64,000 bases of DNA from Dyadobacter diqingensis (GCF_024220585.1 NZ_JAMXKF010000007.1:56775-120774), one strand, 5' to 3'. Positions 27,111 through 35,798 are shown, numbered from the stretch's first letter. The notes: generated by a model from the letters alone, not told the origin. A program made the numbers and translations.

Positions 27111-27140
27111 TTTGAAATTCCACCGCACGGAGCTAACTTG
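27111..27140 (+). promoter_or_regulatory. Promoter of dnaX, almost abutting the start codon
   Basis: TTTG at 27111-27114, a 19-base spacer, then TAACTTG at 27134-27140 (one base short of TAnnTTTG). The ATG of dnaX begins only five bases later, so the transcript may have almost no leader. Confidence 0.45.
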
Positions 27141-27145
27141 CACCC

Positions 27146-28906
27146 ATGGATCATTTCGTTGTTTCGGCCAGAAAGTATCGTCCTGTCACTTTCGACTCGG
27201 TGGTTGGCCAATCACATATTACTACTACGCTTAAAAATGCAATTCGTACCAATCACCTGGCGCAGGCTTTTCTGTTTTGCGGTCCGCGTGGCGTTGGAAA
27301 GACGACTTGTGCCCGGATTTTGGCAAAAACAATTAACTGTCAGAATCTTGGCGACGACGTAGAAGCCTGTGGCGAATGTGAATCCTGCATCAGTTTCCAG
27401 AATAACGCTTCTTTCAACATCCATGAGCTGGATGCGGCTTCCAATAACTCTGTTGAAGATATCCGTAACCTGATCGATCAGGTACGTTATCCGCCTCAGA
27501 CCGGAAAATATAAAATCTATATCATTGATGAGGTTCACATGCTTTCTCAGGCAGCTTTTAATGCCTTTTTGAAAACATTGGAAGAGCCGCCAGGATATGC
27601 GATTTTCATTTTGGCAACAACTGAAAAACATAAAATCCTGCCGACGATCTTATCCCGTTGCCAGATTTTTGATTTCAACCGTATTCAGCCCAAAGACATT
27701 GCTTATCACCTGGCCGATATCGCCAAAAAGGAAGGTATTGAAACGGAAAAAGAAGCACTCGAACTGATCGGTCAGAAAGCCGACGGTGGTTTGCGTGACG
27801 CTCTTTCGATGTTTGATTTGAATGTCACCTTTTCAACCGACAATCACCTGACTTATGCAGCCGTTTTGGAAAACCTGCATATTCTTGACTATGATTACTA
27901 TTTTAAAATAACCGATGCATTAACTGCCGCCAGCGTCGCAAGATCACTGGTTTTGTTTGATGAAATATTAAGAAAAGGTTTTGACGGACATTTATTCATC
28001 GTAGGGTTGCTCGAACATTTCAGAAACCTTCTGGTTTGTAAAGATGCCGCAACAGTCTCGCTCTTGCAGGTTTCTGAGTCTGCGGAGAGAAAATATGTCG
28101 ACCAGTCCAGGAATGCGGACATGAGCTTTCTGTTATCTGCGTTAAGTGTCGCCAGCCAATGTGATATCAATTACAAAGCGGCAAAAAACCAGCGGTTGCA
28201 TGTGGAGTTATGCCTCATGAAACTCGCAAATCTGCCCAATATTCTTCAACTTAATTCTCTTGCAGCCGTTGATGAAACGGCAAAAAAAAAAGTTGAGCCT
28301 CAACAGCAACCTGTAATTCAGGAGCCAAAGGCACCAGCTTATGAAGCACCCGTAAGAGAAAACAATGGTGGTTTTGTACCGAACGGGGCACAGCCGGTAG
28401 CGCCTGTTGCGGCCAGACCTTCGAAATTACGCAGTACCACGCAGCTTGTTCCCTCTACACCATCGGCGCAAACTTTGCCTGCAAAGGAAGTCGCGGCATT
28501 GCAGGAAAACAGAAATCCGGAACCGGCACCAACGGCAACGCTGGAGCTAACCCTTGAAAATCTGCAACAGGTTTGGCAGGAATTTGCTGAACATAGAAGA
28601 AAAACCAAAGATTCTACAACTGAAGGCATTGCACTTAACAGAGCTGTTGATCTGGTAGATTTCACTATCCAGATTGCGCTCGACAATGACCCGCAAATGG
28701 ATGCGATCCAGGGCATGCGTTACGACTTACTGGGTTTCCTGAAAAGCAGGTTTAATGCGCCTAGACTGGATATTAACGCGCGTGTCGCTCCGCATGAGGT
28801 GCAAAGGTTACCTTATACTCCGGCGGAGAAATTCAACTATATGGCTGAGAAAAATCCTTACCTGTTGCAGTTAAAACAGGCACTGGGACTTGATGTTGAT
28901 TTCTAG
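27146..28906 (+). CDS. dnaX: DNA polymerase III subunit gamma/tau
   Basis: Clamp-loader subunit of the replicative polymerase. The 586 residues contain the AAA+ Walker A loop GPRGVGKTT (46-54), the zinc module with Cys75, Cys78 and Cys81, the Walker B region YIIDEVHMLS, sensor 1 in ILATTEKHKILPTILSRC, and ADGGLRDALSMFD. After domain III (about residue 378) comes a Pro/Gln/Ala-rich linker, then a tau-like C-terminal domain. At the start of the linker is an uninterrupted run of ten A (28282-28291). A -1 shift there stops at TGA 28294-28296 and a +1 shift stops at TAA 28313-28315. A gamma-like short product of about 383-390 residues is therefore expected beside full-length tau. The gene ends face to face with coaE, one base apart. 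Confidence 0.96.
   Translation: MDHFVVSARKYRPVTFDSVVGQSHITTTLKNAIRTNHLAQAFLFCGPRGVGKTTCARILAKTINCQNLGDDVEACGECESCISFQNNASFNIHELDAASNNSVEDIRNLIDQVRYPPQTGKYKIYIIDEVHMLSQAAFNAFLKTLEEPPGYAIFILATTEKHKILPTILSRCQIFDFNRIQPKDIAYHLADIAKKEGIETEKEALELIGQKADGGLRDALSMFDLNVTFSTDNHLTYAAVLENLHILDYDYYFKITDALTAASVARSLVLFDEILRKGFDGHLFIVGLLEHFRNLLVCKDAATVSLLQVSESAERKYVDQSRNADMSFLLSALSVASQCDINYKAAKNQRLHVELCLMKLANLPNILQLNSLAAVDETAKKKVEPQQQPVIQEPKAPAYEAPVRENNGGFVPNGAQPVAPVAARPSKLRSTTQLVPSTPSAQTLPAKEVAALQENRNPEPAPTATLELTLENLQQVWQEFAEHRRKTKDSTTEGIALNRAVDLVDFTIQIALDNDPQMDAIQGMRYDLLGFLKSRFNAPRLDINARVAPHEVQRLPYTPAEKFNYMAEKNPYLLQLKQALGLDVDF
28282..28315 (+). promoter_or_regulatory. dnaX slippage/frameshift site (A10)
   Basis: The codons GCA AAA AAA AAA GTT create ten consecutive A. 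One extra A, or a -1 ribosomal slip, yields one more codon (AGT) and then TGA. One A less yields eight further codons and TAA. A short hairpin GTTGA/TCAAC (28292-28296 with 28300-28304) follows directly. E. coli dnaX (A AAA AAG) and Thermus dnaX (A9) use comparable sites. Confidence 0.65.
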
Positions 28907-28907
28907 T

Positions 28908-29507
28908 TTACTTTGCTCCGCCAGCTTGCAGAAATAATTGATGAAGATGTAAAACCTGAGGAATCAAGGCAACATTTTCATCATTATTGATCGTAAAGTC
29001 AGCGATCGCCTGACGTTCCTCATCGGAAATCTGCCTTTCGATAATGGCTCGAATCTCTTCTTCCGAGCGGTTTTTATCCCGTTTTTTTACTCGCTGAATC
29101 CGCAGTTCGATGGGTGCCTGCACAACGATCACATAATCCAGGTTGTTATTAACACCGGCTTTATTCATGATAGCCGCTTCCTTGATCACATAAGGCGATT
29201 CACTGTTTCTTGCCAGCCAGTCGGCAGTATCTTTACCCACCGCAGGATGGATAATGGCGTTTAGCTTTTTAAGAAGATCTGGATTTTTAAAAACCTTGTC
29301 AGAGACATAAGGCCGGTTATATTCACCAGCCTCGGTATAAGATTCCTCGCCCAATAATTCCACAACGGCCTTACGTATCACCAAATCATGATTGGTGAGC
29401 CATTTTGCGCGCGTGTCTGCATCATAAACGGGAATATCAAGGCAGGCAAATAATTTACAGACGATGCTTTTACCGGAGCCTATTCCACCTGTTACGCCTA
29501 TATTCAA
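28908..29507 (-). CDS. coaE: Dephospho-CoA kinase
   Basis: Last enzyme of coenzyme A synthesis, phosphorylating the 3'-hydroxyl of dephospho-CoA with ATP. The 199-residue protein has the P-loop GGIGSGKS (7-14) and the substrate region IPVYDADTRAKWL. It also has LNAIIHPAVGKD, VIKEAAIMNKAG and the basic lid segment RIQRVKKRDKNRSEEEIRAIIERQ, all typical of CoaE. It is the last gene of a minus-strand series that begins with nusB, separated from the YbbR-like gene by 205 bases. Normal length. Confidence 0.95.
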   Translation of the reverse strand: MNIGVTGGIGSGKSIVCKLFACLDIPVYDADTRAKWLTNHDLVIRKAVVELLGEESYTEAGEYNRPYVSDKVFKNPDLLKKLNAIIHPAVGKDTADWLARNSESPYVIKEAAIMNKAGVNNNLDYVIVVQAPIELRIQRVKKRDKNRSEEEIRAIIERQISDEERQAIADFTINNDENVALIPQVLHLHQLFLQAGGAK

Positions 29508-29712
29508 CTTTATTAATTGTTAATGGTAAATTATCAATTGTTAATCCCTGAGCGTTAGAAATCCCAGAACCAGAAGTCAAGACTGGGGCACCCTCGTTTC
29601 GAAAACTTGACTTATCTATCTTCTTCCAAAATCTGCCAATCTCTCCAAAAAACCCGATCAAGCCACCATTAATAATTAATAATTAACAAAACCGGCCGCC
29701 CGGCATTAACAA
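29508..29712. other. Intergenic spacer with dispersed-repeat sequence
   Basis: No gene is seen. The segment has AT-rich variants of TTAATTGTTAATGGT, similar to stretches at 7270-7330 and 55440-55480. It also has an inverted pair AAGTCAAG (29573-29580) and CTTGACTT (29605-29612), related to the hairpin at 7227-7259. It looks like decayed intergenic repeat material. Confidence 0.4.
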
Positions 29713-30402
29713 TTACTTTATACTTCCCAGCACCTGCGCCACTTCGAAACTCACGTAAACATCCCGGTGACTGACTTCCACCAAAGGCGTTACAGGAAGC
29801 GGGATCGGCAGACTTTCGTCAAAATTATTCTGAATTTTCTTCGTTGGGATGCCGATACGGATTGTATCCGGATACCCGCGTACCAGAGAAATGGGACCGT
29901 CAATTGAAATCAGTGACGGAGAAATGTTAATGATACTCGAAATTACATACCCTTCACGCATATTGATCCCCACGCTGTCAATGCGGATGGGGATAATTTT
30001 ACGGATCTTTCTTTCAAAACTCAGTTCAAAAGTATCAGAAACGACATAGTTAACCTTTACGTCCGGGAATAACTCCGTGATCTGATCGGTCAGTGAAGTC
30101 GAATTAATAAAACTCGCTTTGGTAGGATTAAGTACTTTATAAACCACCGGCATGGCATTGAAATTCAGCCAGGATTTTCTGAGCAGATTCCATCCGTCTC
30201 CCGTCACATTCACCGAAATTCTTTTAGGCAAGGGCTGTAACGGAACGAAGGCAGCGGCATCGTACTCAACCGTAAGCGGATAGCTGAGTCTTATGGAATA
30301 ATCGTCTTTGTTCAGCACATTCATCAACCAGAAAAATGTAGCCGCCAAAAGACATCCTATAAAAGTTTTAATCTTATTCCGACCTGAAGGAATGTTACTC
30401 AC
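29713..30402 (-). CDS. YbbR-like domain protein
   Basis: A 229-residue membrane-anchored protein with one N-terminal membrane segment (IKTFIGCLLAATFFWLMNVL). After it come YbbR-type beta repeats, which in other bacteria are found in CdaR, a regulator of the c-di-AMP synthase CdaA. The repeats are seen in LSYPLTVEYD, PKRISVNVTGDGWNLL and ISPSLISIDGPISLV. No diadenylate cyclase gene is adjacent, so a CdaR role is not shown here. It lies between yajC and coaE in a conserved housekeeping series. The start ATG at 30402 gives the membrane anchor at the right place. Confidence 0.8.
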   Translation of the reverse strand: MSNIPSGRNKIKTFIGCLLAATFFWLMNVLNKDDYSIRLSYPLTVEYDAAAFVPLQPLPKRISVNVTGDGWNLLRKSWLNFNAMPVVYKVLNPTKASFINSTSLTDQITELFPDVKVNYVVSDTFELSFERKIRKIIPIRIDSVGINMREGYVISSIINISPSLISIDGPISLVRGYPDTIRIGIPTKKIQNNFDESLPIPLPVTPLVEVSHRDVYVSFEVAQVLGSIK

Positions 30403-30449
30403 AGCTGGTTTTTAAAATTGTACATCAAAATGTACAGTTAAGTATTATA

Positions 30450-30457
30450 CAAAAATA
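30450..30457 (-). promoter_or_regulatory. -7 promoter box upstream of the YbbR-like gene (minus strand)
   Basis: The minus strand reads TATTTTTG, a full TAnnTTTG match, 48 bases before the YbbR start codon and just after the yajC hairpin. This suggests a fresh promoter for ybbR-coaE. No good -33 element was found. Confidence 0.4.
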
Positions 30458-30520
30458 GCGGTGTCAGGGATTTGATGTAAATACCTTAATATCAACTATA
30501 AAGGCCACCCCTGACACCAC
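30458..30520 (-). terminator. Stem-loop after yajC
   Basis: A perfect 10-bp stem GGTGTCAGGG/CCCTGACACC (30460-30469 with 30509-30518) encloses a 39-base loop. On the minus strand it is followed closely by TATTTTTG. It could end yajC transcripts or stabilise the 3' end. The loop is long for a classic terminator. Confidence 0.45.
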
Positions 30521-30564
30521 TATGAATATTTTCTCAAATAGATAACGTTCTTCTGTTAATTCTA

Positions 30565-30864
30565 TTATTCTGCAACCGTACGGGCAATCGCCGATTTGTC
30601 CACAGTTAATTTTACACCTTTATCCAGTTCAAGTGTTACCAAAGTTTCCTCCACCGTGTAAACTTTTGCGTGAATTCCGCCGATTGTAACTACCTGATCT
30701 CCTTTTTTAATGCTGTTAAGAAGCTCTTTTTGCTCCTTTTGTTTCTTTTGCTGAGGGCGGATCATGAAGAAATAAAATACCCCTATAATCCCAACCCACA
30801 TCACGACCTGATAAATCATGGCTTGTGAGCCACCTGCTGCTTGTAATAAAATTGAAAGTGTCAT
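30565..30864 (-). CDS. yajC: Preprotein translocase accessory subunit YajC
   Basis: A 99-residue inner-membrane protein that associates with SecDF and the Sec channel. It has one transmembrane helix (MIYQVVMWVGIIGVFYFFM) and then the family hallmark IRPQQKKQKEQKELL. The small cytoplasmic domain carries IKKGDQVVTIGGIHAKV. Length and layout are exactly those of YajC. The neighbours on the same strand are the DUF1573 lipoprotein gene upstream and the YbbR-like gene downstream. Confidence 0.95.
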   Translation of the reverse strand: MTLSILLQAAGGSQAMIYQVVMWVGIIGVFYFFMIRPQQKKQKEQKELLNSIKKGDQVVTIGGIHAKVYTVEETLVTLELDKGVKLTVDKSAIARTVAE

Positions 30865-30936
30865 TATTAAATTAGGGTTATTGAGATAATTAAAACGAGA
30901 TCAATTCAGATCAATAGCGGGGAATAAATTCCCGTT

Positions 30937-31380
30937 TTATTTCACTGCTTCGGGTTTTGGCTCTGAATTTACAATACCTCTCAGCCTCAGTTCCGAATAA
31001 GCAGGATCTGTATTGGCATACACCGTTACAGTTTTCACCTGCGGGCCTGATTTCCCTTTGCTGTTAAAACGAACTTTTATGCTCGACGCAGCATTCGGAC
31101 TGATCGGCTCACGGGGCCATTCCGGCGTTGTACAACCGCATGATGATGTAATATTGTTCAGAATCAGCGGATATGGGCCATCATTTTTAAAATGAAAAAC
31201 ATGTTCCACAATCTCCCCTTCCTGAATGGTACCGAAGTCGTAAGACGAGCTGTCTGTCAATGTGAAAACCGGAAGTTTAATATCTCCGTTTTTCGTTTCA
31301 GCCTTTTTTTCGGAACCCGAACAATTAACAAGCATTAAAGCAATCCCCGAAAGAACTACGAATGCGGCAATTTTTTTCAT
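30937..31380 (-). CDS. DUF1573 lipoprotein
   Basis: A 147-residue lipoprotein with lipobox LMLVNC (Cys20) and one Ig-like DUF1573 domain. The domain shows the signature DFGTIQEGEIVEHVFHFKND, then LILNNITSSCGCTTPEWPRE (the SCGCT motif is the family hallmark) and IKVRFNSKGKSGPQVKTVTV. It is predicted to sit in the envelope. The family is abundant in Bacteroidota and its function is unknown. It lies 14 bases before (downstream of) the YtxH gene and is clearly in the same operon. Confidence 0.88.
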   Translation of the reverse strand: MKKIAAFVVLSGIALMLVNCSGSEKKAETKNGDIKLPVFTLTDSSSYDFGTIQEGEIVEHVFHFKNDGPYPLILNNITSSCGCTTPEWPREPISPNAASSIKVRFNSKGKSGPQVKTVTVYANTDPAYSELRLRGIVNSEPKPEAVK

Positions 31381-31393
31381 ACGTTAAGTTAAA

Positions 31394-31696
31394 TCAGTTC
31401 GTCTGACCTTTTATCTGCGCCATCAGACGATCAACGTCTTCAAGCAATTTTTCTGCTTTTTCACGCGCGTCATTTACAACACGCTCCCCTTCGGCTCTTG
31501 CATAGCTGTCAGGCTGATTTTTTCCTTCGATCAGGTCTTCAATAACAGCCTGTAACTTTTCACGGTATTTCGACAACCGGTAAGTCAGCTGTGTACGAAG
31601 TACATTTCCCTTATCCGGCGCGTAAAGAATACCCAACGCTGCTCCTGTGGCACATCCTGTCAAAAATGCAATTAAACTACGGCTTGATTTACTCAT
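31394..31696 (-). CDS. YtxH-domain protein
   Basis: A 100-residue protein with a glycine-rich N-terminal membrane segment (LIAFLTGCATGAALGILYAP) directly followed by DKGNVLRTQLTYRLSKYREK, the YtxH/gas-vesicle-protein-like pattern. The rest is a charged, coiled-coil-like helix (GERVVNDAREKAEKLLEDVD). The start at 31696 (MSKSSRSLIAF) is preferred over the longer reading from 31765. YtxH proteins are often stress-linked envelope proteins in other bacteria; no specific role is shown here. Confidence 0.8.
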   Translation of the reverse strand: MSKSSRSLIAFLTGCATGAALGILYAPDKGNVLRTQLTYRLSKYREKLQAVIEDLIEGKNQPDSYARAEGERVVNDAREKAEKLLEDVDRLMAQIKGQTN

Positions 31697-31810
31697 GGCA
31701 TTGTAATTTATAGCGGTTAGCCGCAAATGTTGGTGGTTAGCTTTTAAATTATTTACAATAAACAAATTTTTCGGGTTTCCCCTCTGCCCTTCAGCCTAAA
31801 AATTCTGTGC

Positions 31811-32977
31811 CTATTTATTATCTATCAATCCGCGGCCGCTTTTTCTGACAATACCTTGTGCTGCAAGTTTCACCGAAAGCACATCCAGTACACCATTTAT
31901 AAACTTGCCGCTTTTTGGCGTGCTATACCTTTTTGCAATTTCAATAAACTCGTTGATCGTCACTTTCACTGGTATCCCCGGGAAGTGAATAAGCTCTGCC
32001 AAAGCAGTTTTGAGAATGATCATATCAACCAAAGCGATACGGTCGAGCTCCCAGTTTTTCAGCTGTTCGTCAAGATAACCATCATACTGGTCACTTTCCT
32101 CGATCACCGTTTTGTATAATTCTTCAACAAAGAAACGATCTTCTTCCCAGTCTTTTGTCAACGGTGCAAGGCTGAAAGTATCAGCACTGTCAGCTGACTT
32201 AAGCGTTTTTATCGCAAGTCCGCGGATCAGTTCACTGTGGTCTGCCCAGTACAAATCACGTTGTTCCAGGAAATCCAGAGGAACTTCGTGTTTCAAAATA
32301 ACCTGACGTAAAATGTATTGGATGATCAGTTGGTCTTCTTCTTCGGTGTGTTCCTTTTTGTGGCAGTATGCCTCATACTCGGCATTCTTACGTAATGCTT
32401 CACGATAGGTCTTACGTATCATGTTCATGTCATTACTCCAGTTGATACCGTTTCTGATGATTTCTTCTTCCAGCGTTTTATCTGCCTGAAGAACATTGAT
32501 TACACGATTGGTGTTCAAGCCGCCATCCTTTGGAAAAGGGGCTTCGGGATCATCATATCTGCGCTCACGGTCCATTTTCGCCTGATGAGCCAGTTCCAGC
32601 AACATCGACAAAACCCGGATAAAATCAACGTAAATAGATTCCGTCTCATTCAACACCCGGCGAACCATCTTCTCTCCGTCTCCCTCAGTCTGTCTCTTAT
32701 ATGCTCTGAATGCGCTTTCGGCAACTTTCAGCACGTCAGAAGTAAATTCTTCATTTTCCTTCACTTCGCCGCTTTTAATAAGTTCGTCCAACGCTAGTCC
32801 CGCCAAACGCTTATTGTTGTTTAATTTCTGCTTATCCTGAAACTCCATAGAGTTCAAATCAGGGGCAAATGCTTCCTCAATCTGATCCAGGGCAAGTAAT
32901 CGGTTGGCATCAGCAGTTAATTTGCGCGCATAAAGAGCTTGAACAGCTTTTGTTCGTAATAATCTTCTATTCAGCAT
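31811..32977 (-). CDS. nusB: Transcription antitermination factor NusB, long Bacteroidota form
   Basis: RNA-binding factor for rRNA transcription antitermination. The NusB fold is in the C-terminal part of this 388-residue protein: LDRIALVDMIILKTALAELI, then FPGIPVKVTINEFIEIAKRY and STPKSGKFINGVLD. The N-terminus MLNRRLLRTKAVQALYA matches the first helix of NusB. About 200 extra residues lie between the two, which is usual for Bacteroidota NusB. The ATG at 32977 is preferred because it starts the conserved helix; one four codons upstream is also possible. Confidence 0.9.
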   Translation of the reverse strand: MLNRRLLRTKAVQALYARKLTADANRLLALDQIEEAFAPDLNSMEFQDKQKLNNNKRLAGLALDELIKSGEVKENEEFTSDVLKVAESAFRAYKRQTEGDGEKMVRRVLNETESIYVDFIRVLSMLLELAHQAKMDRERRYDDPEAPFPKDGGLNTNRVINVLQADKTLEEEIIRNGINWSNDMNMIRKTYREALRKNAEYEAYCHKKEHTEEEDQLIIQYILRQVILKHEVPLDFLEQRDLYWADHSELIRGLAIKTLKSADSADTFSLAPLTKDWEEDRFFVEELYKTVIEESDQYDGYLDEQLKNWELDRIALVDMIILKTALAELIHFPGIPVKVTINEFIEIAKRYSTPKSGKFINGVLDVLSVKLAAQGIVRKSGRGLIDNK

Positions 32978-32989
32978 AAGCCGGAACAC

Positions 32990-33337
32990 TAATTGGATAA
33001 AAGGTACAGTAAACCAAAGAACGTATCTGCGTGTTAAGCAAGGTTTTTTATTTTACAATACCCCGCGTTAATATTAAAATTGACCGCAAAATTAGACTAT
33101 TTTGTTTAGAAATGGAAAAATGCAAGTCAGGCTTTTTAATTTTGCAACGTTTTAAAACGTTTGAATGTTGGTATTTAAACACACCAGAATCAGACAAAAT
33201 TTTAATGACCGACGAAAAACCGGAATATTTAATTTTAGCAATTTCTTCATTGCGGATAATCGTTTTAGTGTGAAATGGCTATCAGCCAAATAAATCACTG
33301 AAGAATAACGCAAAGACCAAATCAACCACATTACCAC
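32990..33337. other. Divergent intergenic region between nusB and the ABC exporter
   Basis: About 350 AT-rich bases without a supportable gene; the short open frames here have no recognisable features. The notable element is the perfect 16-bp palindrome AACGTTTTAAAACGTT at 33146-33161, listed as a finding. Confidence 0.5.
33146..33161. promoter_or_regulatory. Perfect 16-bp palindrome, possible operator
   Basis: AACGTTTTAAAACGTT is perfectly self-complementary. It lies 177 bases before the ABC exporter start and 169 bases upstream of nusB, so it could serve either gene. No cognate regulator is known. Confidence 0.35.
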
Positions 33338-35119
33338 GTGAAAGCACTTAAGTACCTCAATAAGTACCTCTTGAAGTATAAATGGTATCTTATTTTAGGA
33401 ATAATTTTTACCATAATTTCTAATCTTTTTGGAATTATTCCGGCACAACTTGTTCGTTATGCACTGGATTTGGTTGGCGAGACGCTGGACGTCTATTATT
33501 TATTTGACGGTGCAGCCTTACAATCGGAGCTCTATGACAGCTTCGCTTTCACCATTTTGTTATATGGACTGCTTATTCTCGCCATGGCCTTACTTAAAGG
33601 AATATTCTTGTTTCTGGTGAGACAAACCATTATCGTCATGTCAAGACATATTGAGTATGAGTTAAAAAATGACGTTTACAACCATTACCAGACTTTACCG
33701 ACCAGTTTTTTCAGAAGTCACAACACGGGTGATTTAATGGCGAGAATCTCCGAAGATGTCAGCAATGTGCGGATGTATGTCGGTCCGTCTTTGATGTACG
33801 GAATCAACCTGATCGTGCTTTTTATCCTTGTTATTTCTTACATGCTCACGGTCAACGCGAAACTTACACTTTACGTACTGTTGCCACTTCCGTTGCTTTC
33901 CATCAGTATTTACGTGGTGAACAGCATGATGATGAAACGCTCTCAGGAAATTCAAAAACAGCTTTCAGCGCTTTCCACCTATGTCCAGGAAGCTTTTTCT
34001 GGTATCAGGGTTATTAAATCTTTTGTACAGGAAAAACATTCTTTTACCAATTTCAAAACAGAAGCGGAGGATTTCAAGGACAAGTCGCTTCGGCTGGCCA
34101 AAGTCGACGCATTCTTTTATCCTGTTATTGTGCTGCTGATTGGAATCAGTAACATCCTTGTCATCTTTGTCGGTGGTAAGGAGATCATGAACGGCAACCT
34201 TACGCCGGGAAATATTACGGAGTTTATCTTGTATGTCAACATGCTGACCTGGCCCGTTATGGCGCTGGGCTGGACAACCAGTCAGATCCAGCGCGCGGCT
34301 TCTTCTCAAACCCGAATCAATGAATTCTTGAATGTAAAAAACACCATTGTTTCCGACAAGAATATTGAGAAACCACTCGACGGGATTATCTCTTTTAAAA
34401 ATGTAGGATTTATATATCCGGACTCTGGCATTCAGGCGCTGGAAAATTTCAATCTCGAAGTCAAACACGGTGAGAGTGTTGCCATTTTGGGAACGACGGG
34501 TTCAGGAAAAAGCACACTGGCACATTTACTTTGCAGGTTATATGATCCAACCAGTGGTGAGATTTTGGTTGACGGCATCCCACTCCGTGACTACAATGTG
34601 CACGCCTATCGCCGCCAACTGGGTTATGTGCCGCAGGACGTATTTTTATTCTCTGATTCGATCGCCAATAATGTCCGGTTTGGAAGCACCGATATGTCTC
34701 AGGAACGCATCGAGCTGGCCGTTAAGGATGCCGATTTGCTTCGTAACATTCAGGATTTCCCGCAAGGTTTTGAAACCCGATTGGGCGAGCGTGGCATCAC
34801 ATTATCAGGCGGGCAAAAACAAAGACTGTCAATCGCCCGTGCCATTGCCCGCGATCCCAAAATCCTTATTCTGGACGACTGCCTTTCCGCTGTTGACACC
34901 AACACGGAAAACATTATTCTGACAAATCTGAAACGCATCATGGACGAACGTACTTCGGTGATTATTTCTCACCGGGTGTCGTCTGCTAAGCTGGCTGATA
35001 AAATCGTCGTGCTGGACGAAGGAAAAATTGTAGAGACGGGCACCCATACCGAACTGATGGCTAAAAATGGCGCTTACAAGGAATTGTATGAAAAACAGCT
35101 AATGGCGGAAGAGGTTTAA
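33338..35119 (+). CDS. ABC exporter, fused permease and ATPase (MsbA/multidrug type)
   Basis: A 593-residue half-transporter that would act as a homodimer in the inner membrane. The N-terminal membrane domain (about 1-320) has six hydrophobic segments, starting with WYLILGIIFTIISNLFGIIP. The ATPase domain has Walker A GTTGSGKST (385-393), Q-loop YVPQDVFLF, signature LSGGQKQR, Walker B ILILDDCLSAVD and the H-loop ISHRV. The start codon is GTG at 33338. The cargo cannot be told; lipids, peptides or drugs are possible. The gene stands alone and ends at a strong hairpin. Confidence 0.93.
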   Translation: MKALKYLNKYLLKYKWYLILGIIFTIISNLFGIIPAQLVRYALDLVGETLDVYYLFDGAALQSELYDSFAFTILLYGLLILAMALLKGIFLFLVRQTIIVMSRHIEYELKNDVYNHYQTLPTSFFRSHNTGDLMARISEDVSNVRMYVGPSLMYGINLIVLFILVISYMLTVNAKLTLYVLLPLPLLSISIYVVNSMMMKRSQEIQKQLSALSTYVQEAFSGIRVIKSFVQEKHSFTNFKTEAEDFKDKSLRLAKVDAFFYPVIVLLIGISNILVIFVGGKEIMNGNLTPGNITEFILYVNMLTWPVMALGWTTSQIQRAASSQTRINEFLNVKNTIVSDKNIEKPLDGIISFKNVGFIYPDSGIQALENFNLEVKHGESVAILGTTGSGKSTLAHLLCRLYDPTSGEILVDGIPLRDYNVHAYRRQLGYVPQDVFLFSDSIANNVRFGSTDMSQERIELAVKDADLLRNIQDFPQGFETRLGERGITLSGGQKQRLSIARAIARDPKILILDDCLSAVDTNTENIILTNLKRIMDERTSVIISHRVSSAKLADKIVVLDEGKIVETGTHTELMAKNGAYKELYEKQLMAEEV

Positions 35120-35131
35120 AATTAGAAAAGT

Positions 35132-35189
35132 ATAATAATGAAATGGTCCTGAAAGAGTATTCACTCAGTCAGGGCCATTTCATTATTAT
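35132..35189. terminator. Long bidirectional hairpin between convergent genes
   Basis: A perfect 15-bp stem, ATAATAATGAAATGG (35132-35146) with CCATTTCATTATTAT (35175-35189), is extended inward by TCCTGA/TCAGGG with wobble pairing. It lies between the ABC exporter stop and the oxygenase stop and most likely ends both transcripts. Confidence 0.7.
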
Positions 35190-35201
35190 CGATACTCCTG
35201 A

Positions 35202-35798
35202 TCACGCTCTGTGAATCCAGCAGTTGACAGCGAAACGCCAATCCTCAAACTCAACTCCGGGAGCAACGACCGGCAACACTTCATGCGGTGAAAAAGAAGG
35301 AAAGGCCAGCAATGAGTTATTGTCAGGTGAAATATCTTTGGGCTGAATATCTTCGTCACCAATGGCAATCGTGTGAAGCCTCAAATCACCCCCTTTGAAC
35401 TTTTTTGGTATGCTGTGAAAATAATACACGGCACTTATTATTCTTGGATTTTCTGTTTTTTCGTGAACCGCCGTATCAATATGTGTCGCAAAAAGAGCAC
35501 CGTCACCATGCGCAGCCAACTGGACTTCGATTTCGCCAATCTCAAACTTTGAAATCTGAAGATTTTCAATCATCGAAGGAATCAGCTTGCGTATATTTTC
35601 CTGAATTATTTCACGGTAAGGCCCGCAATCCATTAATGTCTGCGAAATACGGGAGTCTGAAACTTTTTGCACGCCCTTCGAATACACAACAGACGGCTTA
35701 AAATTTTCTTTTTCTTTTATAGCATAAGCCAATATTTCAGTATTCAATTCCTGACTAAAAACGTCATGAATGTGCATGTAAGGGAATAATCTAGCCAT
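35202..35798 (-). CDS. 2OG-Fe(II) oxygenase, prolyl-4-hydroxylase-like
   Basis: A 198-residue cytosolic dioxygenase of the Fe(II)/2-oxoglutarate family. Iron ligands are visible as FATHIDTAVHE (His and Asp of HxD) and the distal His in SFSPHEVLPV. The 2-oxoglutarate-binding Arg is likely the one in DWRFAVNCWIH. The core beta strand PRIISAVYYFHSIPKKFKGGDLRL is typical of the prolyl hydroxylase-like group. The ATG at 35798 (MARLFPYMHIHDVF) is preferred over the longer reading from 35852. The substrate is unknown; a protein or small molecule is possible. Confidence 0.82.
   Translation of the reverse strand: MARLFPYMHIHDVFSQELNTEILAYAIKEKENFKPSVVYSKGVQKVSDSRISQTLMDCGPYREIIQENIRKLIPSMIENLQISKFEIGEIEVQLAAHGDGALFATHIDTAVHEKTENPRIISAVYYFHSIPKKFKGGDLRLHTIAIGDEDIQPKDISPDNNSLLAFPSFSPHEVLPVVAPGVEFEDWRFAVNCWIHRA

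Noticed and set aside
33031..33273. An 80-codon frame in the nusB/ABC intergenic region
   Set aside because: There is no recognisable domain, it contains the 16-bp palindrome, and its composition follows the AT-rich spacer.
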